DNA of 64,000 bases. Origin: Sycobia sp. Sy_11. Its lineage: Eukaryota > Arthropoda > Insecta > Hymenoptera > Epichrysomallidae. The notes under the pieces are model-generated. The model made no database searches. It was given only the letters and a program-made list of their open reading frames with translations, and was not told the origin of the DNA. Below, in pieces: positions 39,343 to 52,800 of the stretch. Position 1 is the stretch's first letter. The number at the start of each line of letters is the position of its first letter. The position numbers were made by a program, and so were the translations under genes. Location of the stretch: positions 124,001-188,000 of the forward strand of contig JACCIC010000094.1 in the NCBI GenBank assembly GCA_018907035.1, read 5' to 3'.

Positions 39343-39621
39343 ACGAGTAATTTAATTTTCGCAGATTTATTAAAAATTATTTAAGTTCAAAGTGAAAGGT
39401 ATACTACGCACGATGGACCTTACTCCTACTTACAGGCAAAATTCACACAAATATAACTATCTTTATCCGTATAGGCGCAAAAAATACTATTCTATTCATA
39501 CGTACATTTATATCAAAGTAATGAAACAAAGAAAAATTCGAATACATCAATAATTAATCTCTATCATTCGCCTGCAATATACCTATACAAAACCCGTGTA
39601 TTCAATCATATTATTACACGC

Positions 39622-39639
39622 TCCTCACCCGGGGCGCCA
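39622..39639 (-). other. Primer-binding site of the BEL/Pao element
   Basis: On the minus strand TGGCGCCCCGGGTGAGGA follows the 5' LTR end (GAACA) with no gap. The TGGCGCC start is typical of a tRNA 3' end complement; the tRNA was not identified. Confidence 0.75.
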
Positions 39640-40541
39640 TGTTCAATTTCGTACATAATAAATAAGAAAATAAATAAATTAATAATACTCTTACCTTTAA
39701 TAAAATTCATAAATAACTAACACTGAAACGCAGTTTAATAATCATAAAATATTATTTTAAATCGCTCGTTTACTTTTAATTTAACACTAATTAACTTCAA
39801 CGCGGATCGCTACCATACAATGTGGCAGAACTGCCTCGCACAAACCTTATAAACACAGATCAGTATGTGACACTCGCCTCCAGTGACGCCCACGCAATCG
39901 AATAGGAAGGTATTGCATAAGACGTAGGCGCAACACAGCTCCGACGTCTCGGACACTACACTGCGATGCGCCGATGTTGCCGATCAGAGGGCAGAGAGAA
40001 GTTGCAATACCCCAGAGGCAGCGTACATCCTCTAATAGCGCAGCAGGTAATCCAGTTGTTACTCCTTTGAATCTATGTTGCTGGATAAGCAAGAACCGTT
40101 TAAGGACACGCCTCACGCTAGATTGTATAAGACACTATCACACAAAAACACACACGCACGCAGAGGGAATATTTAGAAAGAAAGTGGGAGAACTCGAATC
40201 GGCTAGAACTAGCTGTATGTACATGAGTATGCAGCTCGAGAGTGAAAACGGCATTGAGCACGTCTCCCAATTTTCCGGAAGAAAAGGTGGAAGAAATATA
40301 TTTCCCCTCCTTATGTGCGTCTATAACTATAGAGAGGGACAATCAGAAAGTGTTTAAAGGAAACGACATAAAGTCCGCGCGGATTTCCGCGCATGGGCCC
40401 CTTTTCACATCGTCTCGGTAATACTTGAGGAGGTTCGGCGTGCCCCGCTCCCACATGGTGCAGCATATCTGCGTTTTGGAGTACCGTACGGAGTTGCCCA
40501 AACACAATAGGATTATTGAGGGTACATAAATTTATAAAATT
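39640..40541 (-). repeat. 5' LTR of the nested BEL/Pao element, end altered
   Basis: Matches the 3' LTR over about 900 bases, but the outermost bases that should read TGTTCGCACAATTTATA are replaced by other sequence after AAATT at about 40541. Because of this no target-site duplication can be seen. Confidence 0.85.
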
Positions 40542-40597
40542 AGTCGCCTGCCTAGAGTCTCCTCCATAAACCTCAATCCGCGCTTTGTAAGTTCTCA

Positions 40598-40604
<7 letters not shown>

Positions 40605-40672
<68 letters not shown>
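40605..40672. repeat. (CT)n then (CTAT)n microsatellite
   Basis: About 25 CT units followed by four CTAT units. Confidence 0.95.
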
Positions 40673-40673
<1 letters not shown>

Positions 40674-40679
40674 TTGACA

Positions 40680-42412
40680 TTTGGAGCGCAAATGCCGCGA
40701 AGAACTTGTTTAAAGACATAAAAATTTAAATCAGTGAGAACTAAAAACAACTTGGTTATAAAGGATCTGCTATTCATATATGTTAATAATGTATGCTATC
40801 CATATATTCTGAGAATATTCTGCCATTTACAGTGCTTTTTATTAAAATACATAAAAGACAATAGTTTTATTTTTAAAAAAACAATTTTATTGAGTAATTT
40901 TAAATATTGAAATAGCTTAATAATTTAATCTTCGTAATGTCAGCTAGAACGGAACGAAGTTAATCAAACAAAATTTATGATGAAAAGGTTTATGCACTAC
41001 CGATCATTATCAGCTATCGGTTCCAATTTAGAGTATGTTGGAAATATTATTTAGGCTAATCATTCTAAAATGAAATTGAAAGAGAATAATGTCGAATATT
41101 ATGACTAAAAAATTTACACACAAGGAAAGTCTACAGTGGTCGAATAACCAATCGCTTTCATGTAAATTATATGCATCAAATAGAAGAATAGCATTTTTAA
41201 AAACAACAATAGTATTTTTCATTTCCTTTGATTTTATATATAGTAATCGAATACTCGACCCTCGCCCACACATTTAATACATGATTTATTATATCATTAT
41301 ACTATAAGACACCTTTTCATTAATGTAATAGTATTTAAGATTATAAATTGAATTATATTTATATAAATTGCTACTATATTGTACAATAAAACCAAAATCT
41401 ACGTTAAAAAAATTAATTATAATAATTTTTCTAAATACAAATAATTGAATATAATAAATTAAAAATAAACTAATTTTGACTGAATACGTATAATTAATTT
41501 TCTTAAAAAGCCTTATCTCGATGAATTGTGTAGATAGTGAAAAATAAACTTAAAACAAAATAATGTCAGTTTATGGAGCTAATGCATCTTTAGAATAAAC
41601 TATACTATGGGATCAAAATTAGTTTATCTTTAATGTATTATATTAAATTTCTTAAACATATTAATTAAATACAAATTTTAGGTTTTTGTATAAACTGTTA
41701 ACCATAATTTAATTTTCTTAGATATATTTTTTTCTATAATACAGACATACATTATAGAAATCTATTATATAATTCAAAATTATAGAATTCCATTACAGAA
41801 ATCAATGTATAATCATATATATTATTACATTAATAAGAAGGTATTTTATAGTATAATCATACAATAAATCATTTCTTGAAAGTGTCGAAGATGGCCAAGT
41901 CTTGAATAATTATAGATTAAGGCAAAGTAATTTAAAAATACAATTTTACAATGTTTTTAATTAAAAATAAATCTAAAAAAGCTCCAGAAGGTAAAGGATT
42001 TATATTTAATTACTTGAATTCTTAATAGAAATGATTGTTTACGCGGTCACTGTAGAGTTCCTTTCTCAGTATATCAATTTACTTTAAATAGTTTTTAAAC
42101 TATACAAATAGTGTTTTAATGTTTACTTTAAAGACTTTTTAATTTTTACTTATTGGATTAAAATGTGTATTGACAAATTATTAAGAAATTTCAAATGTAG
42201 AAATGGAGTCGGTTAAATTCAGTTATGTGAAGTATCTTTACTCAAGTAAAAGATAATACAAGCAGTTTACCTCACATTTACCCCGTGTCTAGTATGAAAT
42301 ATCTATTATATATAAGTTCTGTTTAAAGCATCATTCTCAAAATCAATAGTTCGGTTTAATGACAAGACATTAAAAAATGAATTATGATCCATTAATTTCA
42401 AACTTATTACAG
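40680..42412. other. Intron sequence of the RNase T2 gene
   Basis: AT-rich, no domain, repeat or RNA recognised. It is taken as the 3' part of the first intron of the plus-strand RNase T2 gene. Confidence 0.5.
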
Positions 42413-43156
42413 AATAGTGGGCAATTATGATTTCTTAATGTTCGTTCAGAATTGGCCTCTGACCACTATTGGAAATATGAAAAGATATGGACAACTACAG
42501 ATTGTAACCTTACTACTGCAGCCTGTTTATCTCTAGACAAGAACGAATGGGTAGTGCATGGACTGTGGCCTCAAAAGACTTTTCATAGACATCCTTCATC
42601 TTGCTGGAAAAGTCATCCAGAATATCAGTTTTCAATGATAAATGAAAATTTGAAATTAAGATTAAGCCAGAAATGGCTTTCCTATTTTCGTAATCGATTA
42701 GATGAACTTCTTTGGAAATTAGAGTGGGAGAAACATGGATCGTGCGCAGCTGATCTTGAATCTTTGAAAAATATATCAAATTATTTTACAAAAACTTTAG
42801 AATTATTCGATTTGTATGATATGGGTAAGATTTTAGAAGGTGCCAATATTTTTCCTGGAAAACATTCCTATAAAATAGAAAGAATTATTCAGGCAGTCAA
42901 ATCACAATTAGGAATAATCCCACTAGTTACGTGTGCTGTAGATAAAGCAGATAAGGTAAGAACTTTATATATCTTAAAAAAGAAATTGGTAGAATTACTT
43001 AGAATTTACATTTTGTTACAGCGCAAAAGGAAAGAAGAGCAATATATTAATGATATTCGTATATGTATGAATAAATCATTTATGTTGCAAAACTGTACTC
43101 GTCTTTATTTAGATCAGTGTGATCATGAAAGAAACATTATATATTATTCCCGATAA

Positions 43157-46100
43157 AGTGTAAAGTAGATGAACTAACTGGTTTATTATTCAAAAATCAC
43201 CATTAAATTGTGGATTTGAAATGCTTAATCCATGTATATCTTCATATTGTCATTATACTTATTCATTGTAAATAGACTCTCCATCAATTTACCATTGAAA
43301 ATTCTATGATACTATATTTTACGACTATAAATGTAGTTTAAAGTTGAAATAATATATGTGCATTATATTAGTATTTGTGTATACTTAAAACATATTCTGA
43401 AGGTTCTGATTAGTACAGAAACAAAGGAATATTTGTAGTTTTAAACTTTCTCTAAAAAAAGTATTAAAACGATTTTAGCATGTTCTGCCTATACGATTCA
43501 ACACACGAACTTATAAACATATTTAAATACAATATAGGGAAATCGCATGATATTGGTAATACTAGAATTCATACACTATTTAATAATATTATTCTAATTT
43601 GGATTTAATTGATTGTGATATGAATTTATTCTACAGTTTTTGAAATTAAAAAGAAATGAAACAGAGAAAAAAAGACGAAAGGTATCGTATCCATTCCGTA
43701 CAATAAATGTTCATAAAATCTAGGCTAAGAAAATTATTTTACTGCGCAACTAATTATTTTACAATATTTCACACGCTACATTATTAAGATTATATTTATA
43801 ATTTTGACGCTATATGCTGTGGTTAAACGTTTTTAAGTTTATTTAATAAAATATTAAATTTTTTGACAATAATAATAAAGTATTTCTACACATACTGTTT
43901 AAATTAATTATATTTTGTACATTATTCATTTAAATGTCCATATTATAATCAAAGTGCAAATAAATTTTGTTTTACGAAGTTTAATACATTTTTGTCAATA
44001 ATTTTAGGCCGAATCGATAACTTGTAAAATAGATATCACAAAATAAAATTACTAAAGTCAAAGTTTTAGAATTATTCTCTGGCAATTCAGGAGTAACCTT
44101 GAATTTGATATTTAAGATAATTTTATTTTAACTTATAATTAACTCCATCAATTTTACGCCGAAAATGAAAAGAGTGTTGCGAAAAATTTTACAATCGAAT
44201 ATAACTTTGTCTGGTATTATATATGACCTTAAATGTCATGCCGAGGTTAAACATAGTTGTAGTGTTAAGTTTTGCTAGATATGCCCGTATTGATCTTTTA
44301 TTTATCCAGATGGCTAACTACCTGTTTATGTTGAAGTTCTAAGGTAGTTAGTGAGTACCAACCTGGAAGATTTTTTTTTCTTCAAAATTAGATATGGCAA
44401 TTAGCCATATTTAAAAAATTGCACGTCGAAAGTACCTTCCAATAGTAATTCAAAGCTTTGATTTGATAACCCCTTTAATTTGGACTTGACTATCAATCGA
44501 TTACATTATCAATAATGCCTCTACAATGGGTAATTTGTACCTTATATATTGCGACGCTTTTACGTAAGTTTTCAATTGTAAGTATGTTAGTGTGAGCTCT
44601 AGAGTCAATTAAGAATTATATTTTGCTTTAATTAAATCTCATAGTACCGGTTGTTAGGCTATTGAATCATAGACCAGCGACACATGCAAATTTTTTCGTC
44701 AACTCAGGCTACGTTCATGTAGCGCACTGAGTTGATCACTTCTATTTTCTGCGCTCCTTATATCACGGATGACATCATTTTCGGCAAACAAATTTACAGA
44801 AAACTTTATATTCGGTGTTTACGATGATTATGGCTTTGTATAGTAGTTTTTATTTGTGTACTCTAAGACGGTGCAGAGTTGGCATTTGGTAGTGTGATCG
44901 CAAGTTGTGTTATGTCCATTCGCATTGTGTAATTACTACTTTTCTTTTGGCAATCTGGGTTATATTAAATGATAGCGCCTGACCTCTGTGTGTCTAAATC
45001 TGACACATGGTGACCATTGTTCGTCTTTTCTGCCAATCTATCTTTTAATTAATTGGCAAATATATACGCTTTTTCTATTTTGTCATTTTTTAAAAAGGGG
45101 TCCTTTAAATGGGTTCAGTACCCCTTAATAGATGCTGAAACATAGTTCTTACAACCGCATTCAAATCCGGGGCTTGTTTTATGCTTTTATTTTCTTTCAT
45201 TTTAAGTTTATTTTGGAAAACACTACACTGTCTTCTTAACTTCTCTACGGTCTGTCTTATTTACTTCACCTGAGAACACCGTCAGTTGATTCATGGAAGC
45301 GATCACATTTTCGTCTGTGAGTTGAAATTTCTTCGTAATACGCTCGCTAATTATTAAATAGTTCGCCAGAGGTACATGTATTATCCGTATGTAGTCTTTA
45401 AAGGCTGTTCTTGTAGTAAAAATAATTGAGGTTCGAGTTCAACGCTTCAACACATCTTTTAAAGATACAGATAGGCTAGACATTGTACAAAGTTCGATTT
45501 CACACTCGGATCTTATTTTCAGGATATTTGAGATTATTCAATTTTCGTTCCGAGTTTTCTTTGTTTCCATTTAAACTATTTAAACTATACAGGTAATTCC
45601 ATATATTACTCTATCTATTTACTGACGAAGTGACGCACGCGCATGTAATATATCTCACTGAGCTTGTAATATATTTTTACTTCTGTGATTTCATGCAGAA
45701 TCCGAGTTTTATCACGGTAATTGTAGTAAGCCCAATTATTATCTGCGAAAGGACTTGAATATTCAATCCAATAACCTTTTTATGGATATTGATATTCTCA
45801 AAATCATTAAGGCAGGCTTTGTCTGTTAAGGACAGTAGGTATTTTATTTCAACGTGTCAAAATCGCGGAATTTTAAATTCACTTTCAGTCATTCGTAAAC
45901 TTTGCAGTACTTCTTCGGTATCAGCATGTATATATCATATATCAGCATGTATATATCATATCAGATATAATCACCGATTATATCTGGTATCAATCGCTCA
46001 GATTTCGCAACACGCTCTCTGGTATCGGCTGCCATTGTCAAGTCCGCGAATAGCTTCTATTTCTTTTCGATATTTATCTGTCAAACAAACTTTGTAAATT

Positions 46101-47935
46101 TATATTTTTGAAGGCCTGAGCTCATACTTTTAACGTGTTTCTTCATAACTCTTATGTCTGTTTTATATATAATGCAATTTTTCGGTATCGCTTCTCTATT
46201 CTTTCCAAAATTTAGGCTCAAATCTAAAAATTTTTGTTTGTTTTTTTTAATGCCGCCTGAATTGATTTTATTCGTTTACCGTCATGAGAATCTTTCATTC
46301 CAAATTCAATATTACTTTCCTCATAAATTCATAATTGTTCTTTGCTTTTTTTACCCCACTATTTTTATTTCTATAAAAGCTGCTTTGGAAGATTGTGGAA
46401 TTCTACTGTTTTTAATATATTCGTATCCCCTTCTCTTCGTGGTGGAAGGATCCTATTTATGCTTGCTAGATCTGTCTAGATCTGAGAATTCACATTAGAT
46501 CAAGTCAATAGCACTTTTTTGTGCTGAATTTTACTCGCAGTTGATCGACATTGGCTTGTCTAGGACCACCTCCTGCTTGTTCGAAATGATTCACGAGCTT
46601 CTCAGCCTGAGCATGCATGGTACTAATTTTTGCACATACGCAGCCTATGTTGCTGAATGTGGCTGTGGTGGGCTATACCTCATACCAATTCTCATTCCCT
46701 CCTGATTTTTTGATATTTTCATCGTGTTGTAGAGCTATTGCTTTTATCTGCTTTTAAAACTTTATCAAAGACTATCACTACTACGGTTGCTGGTTTGCCG
46801 GCAAGATTTAATTTACTGCTATTTTCTGAATGCTTTTAATGATATTCTGCGCATCGTAAATATTATTCAGCGCCATTTTAAAGTACAGAAAAAGTTAAAA
46901 TATATTTCGCCTAGCATGGGTAAAGCGAACACCTGTGGTTGACGCTTGAGTGGAAATTTGGTCAAGACCTGAAGCTTTTCGTCTAGCTTGCTAGATAGAG
47001 GATTGTGTTTTGCATTCTTAACAGAGAATTGAAGTACAACGTGGGACAATACGTATTTACGACACAGTACTCGGATGGCTTGACTGCAGATTTGAAACGT
47101 CTTGTTTGCAACCATGACCGACTTTTCATTGTTACCAAAATCAGCGAGAAGAGGAAAGAGAGCGTGTGGACATATTTCGAACCCCAGAAAAAATGCGAGC
47201 TTTCATTAGAATTTTTTAAATGAATCTTTATCATGCCCATAAGATTGGATTCCAGCATTAGATCTTTTGAATTAATTTGTAGTTTATAATTTTTATAATT
47301 TACAGGTCGAATGAGCGACCTGCCAAGCTGATATGTGAATAAGACATTCTCTAAAATCTGCAACATGGTTTGCATCATAGTATGTAATATGATTGATTCA
47401 TAACACTGTTCTTTCTTAAAGTATGTCTTTTTCTCAATAGTGATAATTGATTTAGTGTTCGAGCTTCCGTGAAGTTATTTTTGTTCTGCGAGTCATATTT
47501 CGAGTGCCAATTTTGTTCCGATCCACCAGTTAGGGATGCGTTAGGTAATCCAAGCAATCATTCGAGTATGTGTGTGTGTGCGTATGTGTTAGTATGCATA
47601 AAAAGGATGTTTTTATTTTGGTTTGGATTGATCTTATCGGTTAATGAGTTTAATTTATTTTAACTTTATTAGTGAGGAAATTTTTTATATTGATCATTTA
47701 TAAATTATTATAAATATTTTCTAAGAGTCAGAAATTGCTCCCACTATCATTATGTTGGAACCTTTTAAGCATAGGTTTAGAAAATTTATTTTTATTAAAC
47801 ATAAAATGTTTTTTGTATGCGTACATATATGCATGTGTTCAGAAATTACAAGCAAACTATTGGATTTTTGAATGAATGAAAATTTAGGGACAGCAATATT
47901 TGTCCCGTTTTTTCGAATATAACTTACTATAAAAG
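43157..47935. other. Unassigned sequence, part possibly a decayed element
   Basis: From 43157 to about 44300 it is AT-rich and featureless. From about 44600 to 47250 base composition is more even, and minus-strand translation gives long broken open stretches such as MALNNIYDAQNIIKSIQKIA (from about 46876) and TMKSRSWLQTRRFKSAVKPS (about 47100). These look like former coding sequence, but I do not recognise the family. A short duplicated word (ATCAGCATGTATATATCATAT) occurs twice at about 45925-45962. Confidence 0.35.
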
Positions 47936-47938
47936 TAT

Positions 47939-48780
47939 ACGAGGTTCGGCTATTAAGTAGTGAGACTGGCACTGCTAAAGAAGAAGTACGCATGCGCTAA
48001 AGATGGACTAGTATGGGCAGTTTAGCCTGAAGCCTACATTTTCGAATGCGATGCCTATTATGTCTGTAGGCAAATCAGGACAACCTGGCCCTTCGATTTT
48101 ATAGATGTTGGTTTTTTGTTTTGACAGATAAATTGTTGATGTAATAATAGCGCAACAAATTGTTGTGAAATTTTATGAGATTTGGAAAACCTGCAACTGA
48201 AACAAATGTATAGCAATGCATTTTTATCGCGTTGGCATATTATTTGAGTGATCTAAGCGTTTTGAAGATCGCCAAGAACATGTTGAAGATGATTCATGTT
48301 CGGATTCTTCTGTCACGTAGGAAACAGATAAGAATTTCGAAAAACTGGCTAATATTTTGATCGGATCGTTGGTTCGTATTCGTGGGATTGCTGAATTTAT
48401 AGGAATGGACAAAGAATATATGCGGCAAATTTTATATCAAAATTTGAACATGTGAAAAGTATGTAAAGCACTAGTACCTATAATTCTCATACGTGCACAA
48501 GAAACTCGTAAAATATTTGTCTTGATACTTTAAATTTAGACACTGCCTCAAACTTCTCATGAAACTGTCAGAAAAAGACTTCCAGCACTGTTTCGAACAA
48601 TATAAAATTGAGTAAAATGAGAGTTTTTGTACAAAGAAGTACTGACTTCGAATTCTGTCCTAAATAAGTTTAAATGTCCAGTTAAGTAAAAATTTACATT
48701 TTTCATTCTTTTATATCCAATGCAACTATACAGAAATTGCAAAGATGAAAGTGTAGTCATAATAAAAACTACCCCAGCTA
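47939..48780 (+). pseudogene. Mariner remnant with 5' terminal repeat
   Basis: Starts with TATACGAGGTTCGGCTATTA and AGTAGTGAGACTG, a typical mariner terminal sequence. About 190 bases on are plus-strand pieces of the transposase N-terminus: VKFYEIWKT, SKRFEDRQEHVEDD, RIRGIAEFIGMDKEYMRQIL and KVCKALVP. Stops and frameshifts are present, the catalytic domain is mostly gone and the right end was not located. Confidence 0.7.
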
Positions 48781-48789
48781 TTTAACAAA

Positions 48790-49815
48790 TTTGTTAACGA
48801 TGGAGATCACTATTGTAACAGTTTCATCCACCTCACAAAAAGAGAGATGATATATAGGAAGGAAATTTTACATAAGATATCGTATTGTGAATGCACAGTA
48901 GTATAACAACACAAGATTTGGATGTTTCTTTGTATGAAATAACTTCTTGAAAACTAATTTTGCACTATCAATTATAGTACCAAGAACACTATAAATGATA
49001 TCAATAAATGTTTATGAGTTAGTATCTATTTTTCAAAAGTTCGTAAAACAACTTAGTGAATTCTTTTATCTACAGTATTAATAACAGTTTGAATTTTTAC
49101 GTTGACGGCTTTAACATTACTCCTAATACATTAATATTTATATGGTTCATTAAATTTTCATCAAAAATTATTTCTATATTCATTTGTATTTTATATAAAC
49201 AATAGTATATTATAGAATATACTATTTTAATATGATACTCTTATATTATAATATGCTAGAATAATCTAAAAAGTAAATTATATTACTTGTATATAGTAAA
49301 AAAGAAGGCCAAATAGGTAATTTAAACTTCTTCTTTCAAATACCTTCCCGAGAAGTAGTTTACAATTTTGTTTTTCTTTACACAAGCAATTGGGACATCA
49401 TTTTCTGAAGAGTTTTCAATGTTTGCGATACTTATCACGTTCCACCTCAGATACATACAGCCATATGACTAGGTATCTAACTACATCGAATATCGATGCA
49501 CACAATTGAGTAATCCAGCAGAAGCATCACTAGGCATACCAGCTCACTTTTACACAGTCTTCAACGAGAACGTGTCTCGTGCAGATAGAGTATGAGACCC
49601 ATTGTACCGGGGGACATGTGTCAGTGAGCCTTGCTGCATGAATGTAGATCTCATACTTGTTTTACTGCATGAATCTGTCCGAGTTCCCCTTGCTCGCTGC
49701 AACGTCCACAGATGTGCTGATAGAACCGTGAGCTGAGTGATCGCATGTGTATACAGTCCATCTGAGTGATTTGTGTAACTCTTCTTAACGTACATTTAAT
49801 CCAAAAGCAAATTTA
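48790..49815. other. Sequence without a recognised gene
   Basis: AT-rich up to about 49400; then more even composition that may be the LTR or leader of the decayed BEL/Pao to its right, but no LTR ends were found. Confidence 0.4.
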
Positions 49816-49819
49816 TCGG

Positions 49820-52800
49820 ACTCGATTTATGCGCCTGGTCTAAGGGTTTCAAGGTGCGCTCTCATATGAATATGTGAAATCATTGAGAAATATAAATAAT
49901 AGTACCTTTACGATGGAAGTTCCATAAAATAAGCTCGTCCAGTCGAGGCCATTTGTAACATCAACCTGAATGCTATTCCGCCTTGTCCCCATGTTGCTGG
50001 TGCCGTCCTCTAGATCCGCCGAATCTCTATGATGCGCGTATTGCCGAGGGAGCTGTAAGTTGAACGGACTGTAGACGCATATTAATCTCTCTAAAATTTT
50101 ACGTACTACCATCATCGTTACGCAGTGGGCTTTGTTCAATGTATGAAAGTGCATGGTCAAAAGTATCATCAATCGTCCGATCACAGAATGGGCAACTAGA
50201 CTAATACCAGCTACATGGAGGTACTAGATGGATACTGAAGAGATTTACTTCAAAACTATGTGGAAATCTTTAAAGTCCAAGATGCACTAAAAGCTGATTA
50301 CTTTGAAGAGGACCAGTACACTATAGCTGAGAAAAGATAAATGAGTGCAAAAGGACGGCTTTAGGATTCTCATACACCCCCCCCCCCGAGTCTGGCTCTC
50401 GTTCGGAGACCCCTGTCACCTCAATCGGTGCAACAAGAGGTTCGACTCGACTACCGAAATTCCAACTACTATCATTCAGTTCAAAGCGGCTGGATTGAGA
50501 GTCCTTCCGCTATCTCTTTCGCTCCATCGTCATCGACGACCGCTGCGTGATGAACTTAGAGAAATTATTTTATGAAATGATTTGCATCCAGGGTGACTCC
50601 CAATCAGCGCTGAAAGGTATAGCGATCACCGCACCAAATTTCGCCATAGCATGAAACACTCTCCAATCGCGTTATGACTAATTCTTATTTGTAAGAAGAA
50701 TTCTTGTTCGGACCATTTGAGAACACTACTGCGTATGAAGGCACTCAATGAAGAGTCATTTGTCAGATTGCAGCGAATAGTAGATGATCTCGACAGTCAT
50801 TGCAGCTAGCTTCACTCATTAGCTCGAGCTCTCACTCAATACAATGACTAATCCGTCACAATTACGAGCCTGGGTATGGATCTAACTACGAGACAGAGTT
50901 GTTAGGAGAAAAAAAAATCGGTAAGGTCGAGAGTGAGGAATTAGATGTACAGTAATTTACTACATACGCTCAAATAATTTTCTTTCTAAAAAGACCCTAC
51001 CTAATTTTGAAGATGATTGATTCAGCGCGATCTCGCTCAGTTATAGACGCACGTAGCAGCAACCACACTTTCAGATATGTGCCACCGGCGCGAAGGAGGT
51101 TGGTGACTTAACTTTGAGCGACATCGGTCCTACTTGTTCGATAAGACATTATATTATTAATTATGAGAAGTTCAAGGCAATGCTTCTTACGGATCGAAGA
51201 ATAATGGCTTGAGAAGCGATCACTCAGTAAGAAACTACCCCTCCAAGCCGACATGTTGGATGTACGGCGAATTAAATTACATGCTGATTCCCGCGCTAAA
51301 GAGCACGAATCAAGTCTTACCGTTACCCGCACTAAGGAGGCAACTGCGTAGGAAATTTACGGAGCTTGATTGTCCTGCACCTTCAGATTCTCTGTCTTGC
51401 CCACCGTTGTAATTACAATCTGCGATCGGTGGTGACATAAGGAGAAAATTAGAGCTCTACTAGATCCGTGCTCTGAGGTTATTCTTATAGACATAAATGC
51501 GACCAAGAAATTTAGCGATTCTTTCGAACTAGTCAACGTTGGCGTACTTGGAGCCTGCGGTACATTTTTCGACTCAGCACAGGCTGGTACGCGCCTCTAA
51601 TTCTTCAACGACTTCTTCAACCGGTACATCGGCTTTATCTCGTATGACTTCCAACGTCTCGGTCTCACCAGACCACCTTTCGCTATACCAAAACCCATGA
51701 TGGATAGCTCTTCGGATGGATAACTGCAATAGTTGGCATCTCGACTGCAATAATCAAGACATTGGTGCCATGTCGTCTACAGAAATCAAAATATTCTGCA
51801 CACCTGCATACCAACTAACTACTGCGAATAGCTCCTTCCGTTTGAACAGCGACGCTGTCTGTTCAAAGATGTACCGCACATGATAAGAGCGACCCGAGTT
51901 GATATTGAATGCGAAGAGCTGTTCGTCAGGCATAGATTCAAGTGGTCGGTCGATTATTCCAATAGCTTTGAAGAGGGATACGGCCACAAAGCTGAGAGAG
52001 AGGGAGAGCCTGACACAGGTACGAGTGTATTTGTCAACGATGCACCACTGCATGACTCGAGATGAAAGACTCGCGAGTGTATACGTTAGTTTTATGAACG
52101 ATTATATACAGAGCGACAACATACGTGCTTTGATGCGGATGATCAAGTAAAAATCGTTTTAATGCTTCATGGCCAACTAGCACTGGACACCGCCTCAATG
52201 ATGTGATGTACACCTACCTTAAACTACAGTCGAACCTGTCAGTTGTCATGACCCGGAATAGAATGAGATGCTTCGCATTTTGCGCAAATATCAAGATATG
52301 TTCCGTTAGATTCGCATCAAACCGGAACAAACCAATTTCCAACGAATTTTCTAATGTTTTATCCCAACATTCAAGCAACTAACTGCGTGCCCCTTATAAT
52401 CACCTACGGAGAGGAAAGTGCATCTTACCTAGCCCTCCGTACATTGATGTAACTATGTTTCGACGAAGGTTCTAATCTATCCGAGGCCGTCAACATAATT
52501 AGCAGGAAGCTGTACGTCAATGACTCTCTATGCGGCGGAGATGTGTGATATGCTCTGCTCTAGGCCGACACATACTGAAATGTTGATACTAAGGCTTGAA
52601 CTTCGAGGGGCCTTCTAGTCGCTATGCTGCTCCATTTTGTAATCGGTAATCTTGACATCCTCCTCGTTGACTGTCAATTATGGGTAAATTCCTAGGTTGT
52701 GCTTGAGTCGCTTTGTTTTATAATATAACAATTACGATTCTTACAAACGCAAGCTGCTACCTCGCGTAAAATGGCGCTAGGTTTCGATCGACGTAAATCA

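Larger units (their letters stand above)
33167..40541 (-). mobile_element. BEL/Pao retrotransposon with two LTRs, defective
   Basis: A 7.4-kb minus-strand element with LTRs at 39640-40541 (5') and 33167-34086 (3'). It sits in the large first intron of the plus-strand RNase T2 gene, in the opposite orientation. Primer-binding site, gag, protease, RT, RNase H and integrase are in the expected order but interrupted by stops and frame changes, so it cannot move by itself. Confidence 0.9.
30845..43156 (+). pseudogene. RNase T2 gene, catalytic residues kept, one frameshift
   Basis: Exon 1 (30845-30915) starts ATG, encodes a signal peptide (MLKYVTIILFYIFIFAATSV) and ends in AACAG/GTAAAT, phase 2. 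Exon 2 (42413-42955) follows a TTATTACAG acceptor, completes the codon and reads IVGNYDFLMFVQNWPLTT, the classic family start. After 42467 the frame shifts: the rest is open only from about 42470 in another frame. It carries WVVHGLWP and LEWEKHGSC, so both catalytic His plus Glu and Lys are kept. A 66-base intron (42956-43021, GTAAGA...TTACAG, phase 0) precedes exon 3 (43022-43156) with INDIRICMNKSFMLQNC. The 11.5-kb first intron contains a full BEL/Pao element. The frameshift removes the usual first Cys region and makes this a likely recent pseudogene, unless 42468-42469 is a sequence error. Pairing of exon 1 rests on phase and family layout. Confidence 0.7.

Noticed and set aside
42452..43156. 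Treating the 234-codon frame as the full RNase T2 protein
   Set aside because: It begins at a TTG, lacks the family N-terminus (found in another frame upstream) and reads through a 66-base intron with consensus splice sites.
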